From an uncultured Lachnospiraceae bacterium (GTDB lineage Bacteria > Bacillota > Clostridia > Lachnospirales > Lachnospiraceae): a stretch of DNA of 64,000 bases. Shown here in pieces: positions 28,296 to 38,461 of the stretch. Both the position numbers and the translations under genes were made by a program. Position 1 is the stretch's first letter. Every line of letters starts with the position of its first letter. The notes below the pieces were generated by a model, which saw nothing but the letters and a program-made list of their open reading frames with translations, made no database searches and was not told where the DNA came from. The DNA is taken from the NCBI GenBank assembly GCA_902761585.1, contig CACWKX010000014.1:45141-109140 (forward strand), given 5' to 3'.

Positions 28296-30461
28296 ATGAG
28301 CGACGGGATCCATGATGATAAGGACCAGGTTTCGGATGAACAGGGAAGAGATCCTTTCACAGATGAGCAGGAAGAGAAGCCGTCGGGAGATCCATTTTCA
28401 GTGACTGAGGATGCTGCCCGAGAGGTAACGGAACCATCGGCTCCGGAGAATGGAGGCCAGCCATCTGAAGGAGAAGGCGGCAGTCCGGACTTGAAGGAAG
28501 AAAGTCTGAGAACGGAAGCCGGAAGCCCGGAGTCAGAAGACGGAAGCCAGGCGCCGGGGCAGCCTGCATCTGGCATGCAGGGCGTGCAAGATGCAGATGA
28601 GGGACAGGAAAACCCATCCGCACCGCAGGCAGGAGAGCCCGGCAGGACGCAGGAGCAGTCTGTGCAGGAACCGCCGAAAGAACATGATTTTGACGACGAG
28701 CCAAAGTTTGATACACAGACCGGGGAACCGCTCAGCAAGCCCAAGAGCAAGGTACCGGGGATTCTGCTGACCTTTGTGGTGACGGCGGGTGTCGTCGGGG
28801 CGATTTCGGCGGCGGTTATCAACCAGGACAAGTGGAGATCTGAAGGCACGGAAGACCATGCGCAGATTGAGACGGAGGCTGGTCTTCAGATTGCACGGGA
28901 GACGGAAGCGCAGGCAGCCGGGACACAGGCGGACACGGAGGCATCATCTGAGAAAGCGCCGCTGACCACTCCGGCGTCTGAAACGGGGAAGACGAGTGCT
29001 TCGGAGGCAGAACAGCCAGTTTCCCCTGAGACAGAGCAGAGGGCGGGGAACAGCACGCAGAAGCCTGAGAAAAAGGATGCAGAGTCAGAGAAGAGCCTTG
29101 CTGAAAAACTTGGAAAAAATGCAGTCTCGCTGAATACTTCCCTCGATGTGTCGGATGTGGCGGCTCAGGCACTTCCCTCCGTGGTTTCCGTCACAAGCCA
29201 GTCGGTGGAGACGATTCAGAGTTTTTTCTATGGTGAGCAGCAGATCCAGACGAGCAATGTCGGATCCGGGATTGTGATCGATGAGGATGACACATATTAC
29301 TATATTGTGACAGACGCGTATCTGGCTGCTCGGGCGCAGAATATGACCGTTGGCTTCTCTGTTTCAGGCCGGCAGGAAGAACGAGCCGCAGAGGCAGAGA
29401 CGGAATCCAGTGTATATGACACAGCTTCTTCAGAAGAGACAACCGGCGCTTCTGAGACAGAGGAGGCCGGCAGCCAGCCGGTCCAGAATGGGGCAAAATC
29501 CCAGGCGGATGATACGCTTGCGGATGCGGAGCTGGTTGGCGCGGATGCCGGGACGGAGCTGGCTGTACTTGCTGTGAAAAAACAGGAGGTTGGAGCCGCT
29601 GCAGAGGGTCAGATCCGAATCGCTTCTTTTGGAGACTCTGACAGCCTGAAGATCGGCGAGCGGGTCGTCGCAATCGGAGATTCCCTCGGGTACGGGCAGT
29701 CGGTCACACAGGGAATCGTGTCGGCGCTCGGACGTACAATGAAGACGGCCTACGGTTCAAACAGCTATATTCAGACAGACGCGTCGATCAACGATGGCAA
29801 CTATGGAGGCGCGCTTCTAAACCTTGACGGAGAGGTCATTGGGATCAATGCCGGCAAGATCAGCCAGGATGCAACGGAGCGGATGGGATACGCACTCCCG
29901 GCAAATGACGCGAAAACCGGGATCGGGCACATCCTGAGCGGCCGGGGAAGCGGACGGTTCGGAGAAAACGGAGAGAAGCCGGCACAGACAGAGAAAACGA
30001 TATCTGAGACAGAGCAGAAAGAAACGGAGCGTACAGAGAAGCAGACAGAAACGGTGCAGACGGAGACCTCAAGGCAGGAACAGACGATTGGAAAACCATC
30101 CGATCACCTGAAGCGTGCTGAAGAGACGCAGCCGGAGTCTGGATCCGGAGATTCTGAGAAAAAATCAGGGCTGCTGGGTGTCCGCGTGGCGGATATTTCA
30201 GAGGAGAATCAGATCGTCTACCGGCTGCCGAAGGGCGTCTATGTGGCATCCGTCGAGGAGGGCTCCGGTGCCGAGAAGGCAGGCCTTGCTGCTGATGATG
30301 TGATTACAAAGATCGGGGATCAGAGCGTGGAGACGGTTGAGGATCTGAGAGACGCACTGAAGGAGACGAAAGCAGGAGATACAGTGAAGGTAACCTTTGT
30401 GCGCGCCGGCAAGGACGGAAAATATGACCGTACATACTCCACAAAGGTGATACTGGAATAA
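28296..30461 (+). CDS. Membrane-anchored HtrA/DegP-like protein with substituted catalytic triad
   Basis: Trypsin-like fold plus C-terminal PDZ domain. Residues about 1-150 are acidic and low-complexity, a membrane helix follows (VPGILLTFVVTAGVVGAISAAVI), then another Glu/Thr/Ser-rich linker. The protease core has GSGIVID, but the histidine position reads TDAYL (Tyr342), the aspartate position TELAVL (Glu421) and the serine position GNYGGAL (Tyr503). None of the three catalytic residues remains, so it is probably a non-cleaving binding protein. An acidic insertion separates the first two sites. The PDZ domain (LGVRVADIS, GAEKAGLAADDVI) looks intact. ATG 28296 is chosen because AAGGAG ends 9 bases earlier. 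Confidence 0.88.
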   Translation: MSDGIHDDKDQVSDEQGRDPFTDEQEEKPSGDPFSVTEDAAREVTEPSAPENGGQPSEGEGGSPDLKEESLRTEAGSPESEDGSQAPGQPASGMQGVQDADEGQENPSAPQAGEPGRTQEQSVQEPPKEHDFDDEPKFDTQTGEPLSKPKSKVPGILLTFVVTAGVVGAISAAVINQDKWRSEGTEDHAQIETEAGLQIARETEAQAAGTQADTEASSEKAPLTTPASETGKTSASEAEQPVSPETEQRAGNSTQKPEKKDAESEKSLAEKLGKNAVSLNTSLDVSDVAAQALPSVVSVTSQSVETIQSFFYGEQQIQTSNVGSGIVIDEDDTYYYIVTDAYLAARAQNMTVGFSVSGRQEERAAEAETESSVYDTASSEETTGASETEEAGSQPVQNGAKSQADDTLADAELVGADAGTELAVLAVKKQEVGAAAEGQIRIASFGDSDSLKIGERVVAIGDSLGYGQSVTQGIVSALGRTMKTAYGSNSYIQTDASINDGNYGGALLNLDGEVIGINAGKISQDATERMGYALPANDAKTGIGHILSGRGSGRFGENGEKPAQTEKTISETEQKETERTEKQTETVQTETSRQEQTIGKPSDHLKRAEETQPESGSGDSEKKSGLLGVRVADISEENQIVYRLPKGVYVASVEEGSGAEKAGLAADDVITKIGDQSVETVEDLRDALKETKAGDTVKVTFVRAGKDGKYDRTYSTKVILE

Positions 30462-30497
30462 TCGTGCTGACAGGAACACAGAAATCAGAGGAACCGA

Positions 30498-31967
30498 ATG
30501 GAAGAGAAGGACGAGAGCAAAGAGAACACAGCAGGCAGCAGAGACGGGGAGGGCGGACAAAAGGAGAAAGTATGCTTTATCTGTCACCGCACCGAGAGCA
30601 AGGCAGGAAAGATGATTACGATTCCGGGCGGACTCACGGTATGTGCGGACTGCATGCAGCGGTCATTTGACCAGATGAATGATCCAAAGATCCGGAATAT
30701 GCTGAATCTGTCCAATCTTGGGAATCTGAGAAATTTCCCGGGCATGGGTATGGTGGATCCCGGCCTTTCTGCAGACCTTCAGGAAAACATGGAAAAGGGA
30801 AAAAAGCCCACAACAGGAGTGGAGGCCGGTGAGAAGGATCCGCAGGCACGCTTTGATGTGCGCGAGCTGCCCGCCCCGCATAAAATAAAGGCAGCGCTTG
30901 ATGAATACGTGATTGGGCAGGACTATGCCAAGAAGGTGATATCGGTTGCGGTATACAACCATTACAAGAGAGTCCGTACCAACACAAATTCAAAAGAAAC
31001 CATTGAAATCGAGAAATCCAACATGCTGATGATCGGTCCGACAGGCTGTGGGAAGACCTATCTTGTGAAGACGCTCTCCAGGCTCCTGGATGTGCCGCTG
31101 GCGATTGCCGATGCGACAGCGCTGACAGAGGCAGGTTACATTGGCGATGATGTCGAGAGTGTTTTGTCAAAGCTTCTGGAAGCCGCCGACAATGACGTCG
31201 TCAAGGCTCAGAGTGGAATTGTCTTCATCGACGAGATCGATAAAATCGCGAAAAAGCAGAACACCAATCAGCGAGATGTCAGCGGTGAGTCGGTTCAGCA
31301 GGGCCTTCTGAAAATTCTGGAGGGTGCGGATGTGGAGGTCCCGGTCGGCGCGATGAGCAAGAATGCGATGGTGCCGATGACGACCATCAACACACAGAAC
31401 ATTCTGTTCATCTGCGGAGGGGCATTTCCGGGACTGGAGGAGATCATCAAGAAGCGGCTGACAAAGTCCTCCTCTATCGGCTATGGCGCCCAGCTTAAGG
31501 ATGCATATGACAGCGATCCGGATATTCTGGCAAAGGTGACGCCCGGGGACCTGAAGAAGTACGGGATGATTCCCGAGTTTATCGGCCGCCTGCCGATGAT
31601 CTTCTCGCTCCGCAGCCTGGACAGAAATATGATGGTGCGGATTCTGAAGGAACCAAAGAATGCGATTCTGAAGCAGTATCAGAAACTGCTGGAGCTTGAC
31701 GATGTAAAGCTGGAGTTTGACGATGATGCGCTTTCATGCATTGCGGAGGAAGCGCTGGAAAAGGATACCGGCGCACGGGCACTCCGGTCTGTCATCGAGA
31801 AAATGATGCTCGACATCATGTATGAGGTCCCGAAGGACGATGAGATCGGTACAGTCCGGATTACACGTGCCTATATCGAACACAAGGGCGGGCCGGTCAT
31901 TACCCTTAGGCAGAGCCAGCCAAGGCTGCCGCGTGCGGACGAACATGCGGGACACAGCCAGTCATAG
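30498..31967 (+). CDS. clpX: ATP-dependent Clp protease ATP-binding subunit ClpX
   Basis: AAA+ unfoldase that feeds substrates to ClpP. N-terminal C4 zinc-binding domain (CFICHRT, CADCM), Walker A GPTGCGKT, Walker B VFIDEID, and the pore and sensor motifs expected ([16 protein letters not shown]). At 489 residues it is longer than the usual ~420, with a longer acidic N-terminus, linker and an extra tail. It is only 36 bases after the HtrA-like gene, suggesting a protein-quality grouping. clpP is not adjacent. RBS AGAGGA precedes the ATG. Confidence 0.95.
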   Translation: MEEKDESKENTAGSRDGEGGQKEKVCFICHRTESKAGKMITIPGGLTVCADCMQRSFDQMNDPKIRNMLNLSNLGNLRNFPGMGMVDPGLSADLQENMEKGKKPTTGVEAGEKDPQARFDVRELPAPHKIKAALDEYVIGQDYAKKVISVAVYNHYKRVRTNTNSKETIEIEKSNMLMIGPTGCGKTYLVKTLSRLLDVPLAIADATALTEAGYIGDDVESVLSKLLEAADNDVVKAQSGIVFIDEIDKIAKKQNTNQRDVSGESVQQGLLKILEGADVEVPVGAMSKNAMVPMTTINTQNILFICGGAFPGLEEIIKKRLTKSSSIGYGAQLKDAYDSDPDILAKVTPGDLKKYGMIPEFIGRLPMIFSLRSLDRNMMVRILKEPKNAILKQYQKLLELDDVKLEFDDDALSCIAEEALEKDTGARALRSVIEKMMLDIMYEVPKDDEIGTVRITRAYIEHKGGPVITLRQSQPRLPRADEHAGHSQS

Positions 31968-32026
31968 CTCCGAGTCCGGGAAGAGCGGACAGGGCCGGAT
32001 GGGGACAGAACGGGAGAGGAGTTACA

Positions 32027-33208
32027 GTGAATATGAGCAGCAGCGATACACATAACATGGAGCAGCAGTTTCTCAAGACGCTGAGGGAAGTTCTTGCGGA
32101 AGCAAAGAAGAACAAGAATACCATCGAGGAGGAGGAGATTATCAAGGCGTTCGAGCCTTTTGCTCTGACTGAAGAACAGACAGACCACATCTACCAGACA
32201 TTGGAAGAGCAGAACATCGATGTGATCCGGGGCAAGATGCCGGATGATGGAGGGCAGGATACCGATGAGGATGACAGCCTTCTGATTGAAACCGGTGATG
32301 ATGAGGTCAATATGGAGGAGGCCGAGGTCGAGGAGGCGGAGGCCGGACAGCTGGATGACGCGGATGTCCTGGACGGCGTTTCGACGGAGGACCCGGTGCG
32401 TATGTACCTCAAGGAGATCGGAAATGTTCCGCTGCTCACCAGCGAGCAGGAGGTTCGTCTGGCAAAGCTTGTGGAGCAGGGAGACCAGGATGCCAAAAAT
32501 CAGCTGACGGAAGCGAATCTGAGACTGGTGGTTTCAATTGCGAAGAAGTATGTCGGACGTGGAATGCCATTTCTGGATCTGATCCAGGAGGGCAACATGG
32601 GACTGATGAAGGCTGTCGATAAATTCGACTATACGAAAGGATATAAGTTCTCAACCTACGCAACATGGTGGATACGGCAGGCAATCACACGCGGAATTGC
32701 AGACACAGGACGGACCATTCGAGTACCGGTCCACATGGTTGAGACGATCAATAAAACGCTCCGCATGTCGAGACAGCTTCTCCAGGAGCTCGGACGGGAG
32801 CCCACGCCGGCGGAGGTAGCTGACAAGCTTGGCGTTCCGGAGTCCAGGGTACGGGAGGTCCTGAAGATTTCCAGAGACCCTGTATCGCTCGACACGCCGA
32901 TCGGCGAGGAGGATGATTCCCATCTGGGCGACTTCATCGAAGACGACACAGCGCTCTCTCCGGCAGACTCTGCAACCTTCAGTATGCTCAGAGAAGAACT
33001 GAACAATGCGCTCAGCTCGCTGACATCCAGAGAGCGGGAGGTTGTGACGCTTCGTTTCGGGCTGGAGGACGGCCGCGCCAGGACACTGGAGGAGGTCGGC
33101 AGGGAATTCAATGTCACAAGAGAGAGAATCCGCCAGATTGAGGCAAAGGCGCTCAGAAAGCTGAGACACCCCTCAAGATCCAAGCGGCTGAAGGACTTTC
33201 TGAGCTGA
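32027..33208 (+). CDS. rpoD: Primary sigma factor RpoD (sigma-70/SigA)
   Basis: Housekeeping sigma factor. Region 1.1-like N-terminus, an acidic stretch ([11 protein letters not shown]), region 1.2 ([11 protein letters not shown]), region 2 ([27 protein letters not shown]), region 3 and region 4 helix-turn-helix ([30 protein letters not shown]). 393 residues is normal for Clostridia. GTG 32027 or ATG 32033 can be the start; AGGAG at 32017 favours GTG slightly. dnaG, often upstream of rpoD, is absent. Confidence 0.96.
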   Translation: MNMSSSDTHNMEQQFLKTLREVLAEAKKNKNTIEEEEIIKAFEPFALTEEQTDHIYQTLEEQNIDVIRGKMPDDGGQDTDEDDSLLIETGDDEVNMEEAEVEEAEAGQLDDADVLDGVSTEDPVRMYLKEIGNVPLLTSEQEVRLAKLVEQGDQDAKNQLTEANLRLVVSIAKKYVGRGMPFLDLIQEGNMGLMKAVDKFDYTKGYKFSTYATWWIRQAITRGIADTGRTIRVPVHMVETINKTLRMSRQLLQELGREPTPAEVADKLGVPESRVREVLKISRDPVSLDTPIGEEDDSHLGDFIEDDTALSPADSATFSMLREELNNALSSLTSREREVVTLRFGLEDGRARTLEEVGREFNVTRERIRQIEAKALRKLRHPSRSKRLKDFLS

Positions 33209-33221
33209 CGAGGGAAAAGCG

Positions 33222-34532
33222 TTGACCTTTGATGAAGCATGCAGGTATATCGATCAGATCCCCAGGTTTACAAAAAAAACCAGACTGGAGAATACGGAAA
33301 ATCTGCTTCTGCGTCTGAATCATCCGGAGGACTGTTTCCGGGTGATTCACGTGGCGGGGACGAATGGAAAGGGGTCCGTGTGCGCGTACCTGGACCGTAT
33401 TCTGAGAGAAGAGGGACTGCGCACAGGCCTTTTCACCTCTCCGCATCTGGTTGATGTCAGGGAACGCTTCAGAATCTGCGGACAGATGATATCGGAAGAG
33501 CAGTTCACAGAGGCATTTGAGGAGGTCCTTGGCTGTGTGAGAAGGATGCAGGCGGATGGCCTGATGCACCCCGCCTACTTTGAATTCCTTTTTGCGATGG
33601 GAATGCTGATTTTCAGAAAATGGAAGGTTGATGTCTGTGTCCTGGAAACCGGGCTTGGCGGGAGGCTGGATGCCACCAGCTGCGTCCGGCATCCCGATCT
33701 GTCCGTGATCACATCCATCAGCTTTGACCATATGGCATATCTGGGCGATACGCTTGGGAAAATCGCATACGAGAAGGCCGGCATCATCAAAAAAGGGGTT
33801 CCCGTTGTGGCAGATGGGTTCCCGAGGGAGCAGTTCGATGTCCGGGAGGCACTTGATGTGATCTGCCGGCGCGCACAGGAGCAGGAGGCACCGCTGACAA
33901 TTGTGTCTGAGAAACCGGCGGACGTTTCCTACATGCCGGACGGCATTGAATTTACGCTGGACAACAGGTACTATGGACACGCACACGTCCACCTTCCTTT
34001 TTTTGCCGATTATCAGATTGAGAACTGCCTGGTCGCGCTTCAGGCAGCTGCCCTTTTCGGGGAGAAGGAGGGGTGTTTTCATCCTGAAACAGCCGTCAAG
34101 GCGGTCAGCATGACACGCTGGCCCGGCAGGATGGAGATGGTCGAATCCGGTGTCATCGTTGACGGGGCACACAATGAGGACGGGATTGCGCAGTTCATGC
34201 GGACCGTCAGGCGGATTGCGAAGAAGCAGAAGGTGTCCCTCCTCTTTACCGCCGTTGCCGACAAGGATTACCAGACGATGATCCGCGAACTGTGCGCGGG
34301 CGGTCTTTTCTCTGCTGTTGTGACGACTGAGATTGCCGGGCCCAGGGTTGCTCCGGCAGACAGACTTGCGGAGATTTTCCGCGTCTGTGCGGACTGCCCG
34401 GTTGAGGCGGTTTCCGACATCCGGGAGGCATACAGAAGGGCAGTGGCAGGGAAGAAGGACGGACTTCTGTTCTGCGCCGGTTCCCTGTACCTGGCCGGCG
34501 CGATTGAAAAAATAGTCAGAGGTGAAGTATGA
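33222..34532 (+). CDS. folC: Folylpolyglutamate synthase / dihydrofolate synthase
   Basis: Mur-ligase-family enzyme that adds glutamate to (dihydro)folate. P-loop VAGTNGKGSV, the folate-loop segment TSPHLVDVRERF, TGLGGRLDAT, and the C-terminal VDGAHNEDG. 436 residues, normal. TTG 33222 is the likely start with GAGGGAAAA before it; it lies 13 bases after rpoD. Its stop overlaps the start of a 52-residue gene as ATGA, so the two are translationally coupled. Confidence 0.93.
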   Translation: MTFDEACRYIDQIPRFTKKTRLENTENLLLRLNHPEDCFRVIHVAGTNGKGSVCAYLDRILREEGLRTGLFTSPHLVDVRERFRICGQMISEEQFTEAFEEVLGCVRRMQADGLMHPAYFEFLFAMGMLIFRKWKVDVCVLETGLGGRLDATSCVRHPDLSVITSISFDHMAYLGDTLGKIAYEKAGIIKKGVPVVADGFPREQFDVREALDVICRRAQEQEAPLTIVSEKPADVSYMPDGIEFTLDNRYYGHAHVHLPFFADYQIENCLVALQAAALFGEKEGCFHPETAVKAVSMTRWPGRMEMVESGVIVDGAHNEDGIAQFMRTVRRIAKKQKVSLLFTAVADKDYQTMIRELCAGGLFSAVVTTEIAGPRVAPADRLAEIFRVCADCPVEAVSDIREAYRRAVAGKKDGLLFCAGSLYLAGAIEKIVRGEV

Positions 34533-34687
34533 TCAATTACGAGGAAGAGCTGAAAAAATTTCATCCTTCCATGGATGTCAATGAAGCTGAGGATGCCATC
34601 TACAGCAGAGACCTGACGGATGTCACGGACATTCTGAAAGAGATGATCCAGGACGAAAAAGAGAAGAAGGGGAAGAACGTCCGATGA
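34529..34687 (+). CDS. Small coupled ORF, 52 residues, unknown function
   Basis: Encodes a charged, probably helical, soluble peptide beginning MINYEEELKKF and ending KKGKNVR, with no cysteines or membrane segment. ATGA overlaps exist at both ends: with folC (34529-34532) and with the zinc-ribbon/TPR gene (34684-34687). AGAGGTG lies just ahead of the start. The double overlap and typical codon use make it a credible gene. I do not recognise a family; it could be a partner of the downstream membrane protein. Confidence 0.7.
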   Translation: MINYEEELKKFHPSMDVNEAEDAIYSRDLTDVTDILKEMIQDEKEKKGKNVR

Positions 34688-36321
34688 AGTGTATCTACTG
34701 CGGGGCAGAACTGACCGGTGAGACCATCTGCAGAAACTGCGGGTCGGATGTCTCGATTCAGAAGCGCATTGTGAGGATTTCCAATCTTCTGTATAACAGA
34801 GGGCTGGAGAAGGCTTCTGTGCGGGACCTTTCCGGAGCCCAGACGCTTCTGAGGCAGAGTGTCCGCTTCAACAAGGAAAACATCGATGCAAGGAATCTGC
34901 TCGGCCTCTGCTATTTTGAGACCGGCGAGGTGGTTTCTGCGTTGGTGGAGTGGGTCATCAGCAGCAATCTGAAACCGGAAAACAATCTGGCCAGGCAATA
35001 TCTGGGAATCCTTCAGAGCAATAAAAACAAGCTTGATGTCATCAACTCAACGATCCGCAAGTACAATCAGTCGATTGAGTACTGCCTGGGCGGCCACGAG
35101 GACATGGCCATCATGCAGCTCAAGAAGGTGATCGCGCAGAATCCGAAGATGGTCAAGGCATACCAGCTTCTGGCCCTTCTGTATATGAAATACGGAGAGT
35201 GGGATCGTGCGGGAAGACTCTTGAAAAAAGCGGCGCAGATCGACAACACCAACACAACGACACTCAGGTACCTGACGGAAGTCCGCAGAGAAAGGGGCAG
35301 ACGCCCGTTTGCGAGACGGAGAAGCGATGCGGAAGCGCAGGACGATGAGAAGTCGGTCCGGTATCTTTCGGGAAATGATGTTGTCATCATTCCGACAACG
35401 TTCCGGGACTCTTCCACAGTCGCCACCATCATCAACATCTTTCTTGGAATTCTTCTGGGGGCAGCCATCGTGTGGTTCCTGACGGTCCCGCAGGTGCGGC
35501 AGAGCGCCAACGATGAGGCAAACAAATCGGTCATGGATGCCAATGCATCTCTGGCGACTGCGACTGCGACTGCCCAGGATCTCCAGGATCAGATTGACAG
35601 CGCCAATCAGTCGGCAAAGAAAGCTGAGAAGGAGCGGGATGACGCAAACAGCCGGATTGAAAGCTACAACAGTCTGCTTTCGGTTGCGGACCTGTATGTG
35701 CTGGGCGATCAGACCAAGACGGTCGAGGCACTCGGGAAGCTGAAGGCGGATGATTATGACGGTGCCGGAAAGACACTGTATGATGATATCACCTCCCAGA
35801 TCGGAGATGCGCTTTTCAATCAGTACTTCACGCAGGGATCACAGGCATATGTAAACAAGGACTATGCCGGAGCAGCCGCTGCCCTGCAGCAGGCCGTCGA
35901 TTCGGACAAGGAAGGAAAGGCCGCCAACTACAAGAATGCCCTGTATTATCTGGGATTTGCTTACTACAACCAGGGTGATTACACAAAGGCGGATGAAGTT
36001 TTCAAGGCTTATATCGAGAAGTATCCGAATGACGCTTCCTCCGTCCAGCCCTACATGAACGGAGGCGCATCTTCATCCAGTTCCGGAACCGGCAGTCAGT
36101 CGGCGTCACAGGGAGAGGCATCCGTGAATTCACCCAATTCCACAGCGCAGACGGATTCTTCGCAGGCTTCCACGTCCGGAAGCTCGCAGAGCGGAACCGG
36201 GGCGGATGCAGGGAATATTACGGTATATGGAAACAGTACCCAGACGCCTCAGGTAGCCTGGACGGATCCGGTGACAGGACAGAATTATGATATGTACGGA
36301 AATCAGATCAACGCGCAGTGA
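34684..36321 (+). CDS. Zinc-ribbon, TPR and membrane-anchored protein
   Basis: 545 residues. A zinc ribbon opens it (CIYCGAELTGETICRNCG), then TPR-like helices (GLEKASVRDLSGAQTLLRQS, NLLGLCYFETGEV, KAYQLLALLYMKYGEW), one membrane helix (IINIFLGILLGAAIVWFL), an outside coiled coil (QDLQDQIDSANQSAKKAEKE region), more TPRs (KDYAGAAAALQQAV, YLGFAYYNQGDYTKA) and a Ser/Gly-rich tail ending DPVTGQNYDMYGNQINAQ. Probably links a cytoplasmic and an extracellular partner. The function is not known; TPRs imply protein binding. The tail is reminiscent of, but much shorter than, the motif in the PBP and FtsQ. Confidence 0.8.
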   Translation: MKCIYCGAELTGETICRNCGSDVSIQKRIVRISNLLYNRGLEKASVRDLSGAQTLLRQSVRFNKENIDARNLLGLCYFETGEVVSALVEWVISSNLKPENNLARQYLGILQSNKNKLDVINSTIRKYNQSIEYCLGGHEDMAIMQLKKVIAQNPKMVKAYQLLALLYMKYGEWDRAGRLLKKAAQIDNTNTTTLRYLTEVRRERGRRPFARRRSDAEAQDDEKSVRYLSGNDVVIIPTTFRDSSTVATIINIFLGILLGAAIVWFLTVPQVRQSANDEANKSVMDANASLATATATAQDLQDQIDSANQSAKKAEKERDDANSRIESYNSLLSVADLYVLGDQTKTVEALGKLKADDYDGAGKTLYDDITSQIGDALFNQYFTQGSQAYVNKDYAGAAAALQQAVDSDKEGKAANYKNALYYLGFAYYNQGDYTKADEVFKAYIEKYPNDASSVQPYMNGGASSSSSGTGSQSASQGEASVNSPNSTAQTDSSQASTSGSSQSGTGADAGNITVYGNSTQTPQVAWTDPVTGQNYDMYGNQINAQ

Positions 36322-36378
36322 TGCGCAGCCGGATGGCGGCCGCTATGGCTGTGGATGCCGGCATACAGGAGTTCACCG

Positions 36379-38397
36379 ATGAGCAGACCCTATTCGATAG
36401 ATGACCCGGAGGATATGAAGACAGACCAGGTCCTCTTTACAAAAGAAGAACTTGCAGAGAATGTGAAGGTTCCACCGATGGTGGAACAGGATCTGAAACG
36501 GATCATAAGCGACCGGATGGAACAGTGCGGTCTTTATTTCCGCTGTTTTTCAAGAATCAAGACCGCGGCTTCCATGGAGAGTAAGTTCGAGCGGAAGGAT
36601 TATAATCAGGGCCATAAGCTTCAGGATCTGATCGGGGTGCGCATCAACCTGTACTTTGATGATGACATTTCAATCTGCCAGAACATCATGGCGAATACGT
36701 TCGATGTGGTCAACTGGTCGACTTCCAAGCGTGAGGAGGATGAATTCAAGCCGCAGAAGCTCAACGGCGTTTTCCGGCTGCCTGCCTATCTGAAGGCAGA
36801 GATTTCGCCCCAGACCTGGGACATGTGTATCGATGATACCTTCGAGATTCAAATCAAAACGATGTTTTTTGAAGGCTGGCATGAGGTTGAGCATGACATG
36901 CGGTACAAGGGGGAGGAACTCTGGAGCCACTATCCGGGATTCTCCAGATATTTCAACTCGATCCTGGCGACGCTGGAGCTGTGTGACAAGTCGATGGTGA
37001 CGCTCTTCGAGGACCTGGGGCATGCGCTGTACAAGTCTGGAAGATGGAGCGACATGGTGAAGAGCCATTTCCGCCTGAAGCTGGGAGAGGCACAGCTCTA
37101 CCCGGAAGTCGAGAAGATTCTAAACGAGGACATGGTCAATACGGAGAATCTGGCAAAAAGGATCTTCCGCACGCCGCGGCCGGTTCTGATCGGACAGCTT
37201 CTGGCAAAATCGCGGAGAATTCCGATCAATGTCAACACAATCATTGCACTCCTGAACGACAGTGTATTCCACGATCCGCGGCTGGAGGAAGTCTTCAGCA
37301 AACGGGATGTCTACAACGATGGCCGGGAGGATACAGATGCGGAGTCCAGACACTATGAAATCCGTCCGCTGACCAGGCATACTGTTTTTCAGATGAAGAC
37401 GGTGGTGGATGGAAGCCGCATGCGGCAGGAGGAAAAGCCTTCGGTGCAGTTTCTCTTTGAAACCTGCAGCAACATCATCTACAGCTGGATCAGCCAGAAA
37501 TATGGAAGCCTGTTCCATGGGATGCCGGAGAAGGTATCTTCTTTCCATGCAGAGGTGATGGCTTTCAATGTGACGGTTCTGTACAACGAGGAGAAGCGCA
37601 GACTGAAGGCGCATGTGCGCCACATCGACCCGGAGATCGGCGGCCGGGTCTGGTTTGCCGAGGCCAACCTGTACGAGAGCTACGACGGAACTCCCTCATC
37701 CGGGGAGAGTTCGATCGGCGGAAAGGCGGAGAGAGGCGCACAGCCGCAGGTCTGGCTGGAAACGGTAAACGGGTATGCAGAACCTGACCGGGAGGAATCC
37801 GCAGGGACGGATGCTCCCTCCAGGTTCTTCAGCTACCCGGCTTTTTACAAGAATATTGTGGACAATGTCGGGATCTTCAATGGCCTTCCGTGTTCCGGAA
37901 GAAGGAGAATTCTCAGGGAGGATCAGATCGGAGAGGTAGCCGCGGCGATCAAGGGAGAGCGGCAGTTTCCGATCGTGCTGATCATCTCGAGAGATGACGG
38001 CCATGGCATGATGGATGAAGACTGGCTGATGCAGCTGCGCGTTTCGGACTTTACACGGACGGTCTGGCGCTATGCGCATGTTCTGTGCAGCTACGAGGCG
38101 CAGGGAAGAGAACTGCTCAGACAGATTGGAGATGTGCGGTATAATTCAGAGCCTCAGATCCCCAGACTGTATATTTTCTGGCCGGACGGCTCCTCAGATG
38201 ATTACGGAGCGGAGGATATTGAGAACAGCTCCTTCGGCCGGCATCTGGAAGCCAGGGGAGATGCGAGAACCTACGACATCGTGCATGGCGGACAGGCGTT
38301 CTATCACAAAATGGTCACGGATCTGAGAGATTACAATGTTTCTGCGAGCATGTGGGATGGGTTTCGGCTTGATATTCAGACAAACATCCCGGACTGA
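36379..38397 (+). CDS. RelA/SpoT-type (p)ppGpp synthetase domain with long unassigned C-terminus
   Basis: Probable alarmone synthetase. The synthetase domain spans about residues 25-235: RIKTAASMESK (R59-K69, ATP site), DLIGVRI (D83, metal site), EIQIKT (about 156) and WHEVEH (about 167). No HD hydrolase domain precedes it and no TGS/ACT domain follows. The remaining ~430 residues have no motif I recognise: HAEVMAFNVTVLY, VWFAEANLYES, FPIVLIISRDDGHG and a late alpha/beta region. It is too long for small alarmone synthetases. ATG 36379 is chosen for AGGAG at 36367. Neighbours give no antitoxin-like gene except possibly the small ORF at 34.5 kb. Confidence 0.78.
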   Translation: MSRPYSIDDPEDMKTDQVLFTKEELAENVKVPPMVEQDLKRIISDRMEQCGLYFRCFSRIKTAASMESKFERKDYNQGHKLQDLIGVRINLYFDDDISICQNIMANTFDVVNWSTSKREEDEFKPQKLNGVFRLPAYLKAEISPQTWDMCIDDTFEIQIKTMFFEGWHEVEHDMRYKGEELWSHYPGFSRYFNSILATLELCDKSMVTLFEDLGHALYKSGRWSDMVKSHFRLKLGEAQLYPEVEKILNEDMVNTENLAKRIFRTPRPVLIGQLLAKSRRIPINVNTIIALLNDSVFHDPRLEEVFSKRDVYNDGREDTDAESRHYEIRPLTRHTVFQMKTVVDGSRMRQEEKPSVQFLFETCSNIIYSWISQKYGSLFHGMPEKVSSFHAEVMAFNVTVLYNEEKRRLKAHVRHIDPEIGGRVWFAEANLYESYDGTPSSGESSIGGKAERGAQPQVWLETVNGYAEPDREESAGTDAPSRFFSYPAFYKNIVDNVGIFNGLPCSGRRRILREDQIGEVAAAIKGERQFPIVLIISRDDGHGMMDEDWLMQLRVSDFTRTVWRYAHVLCSYEAQGRELLRQIGDVRYNSEPQIPRLYIFWPDGSSDDYGAEDIENSSFGRHLEARGDARTYDIVHGGQAFYHKMVTDLRDYNVSASMWDGFRLDIQTNIPD

Positions 38398-38461
38398 CCC
38401 CTTCTCCGAAGTCCGGATGTGACCGGGGCACGGCAGCTGTGAAGGCTGCAGCCTGGCCTGT

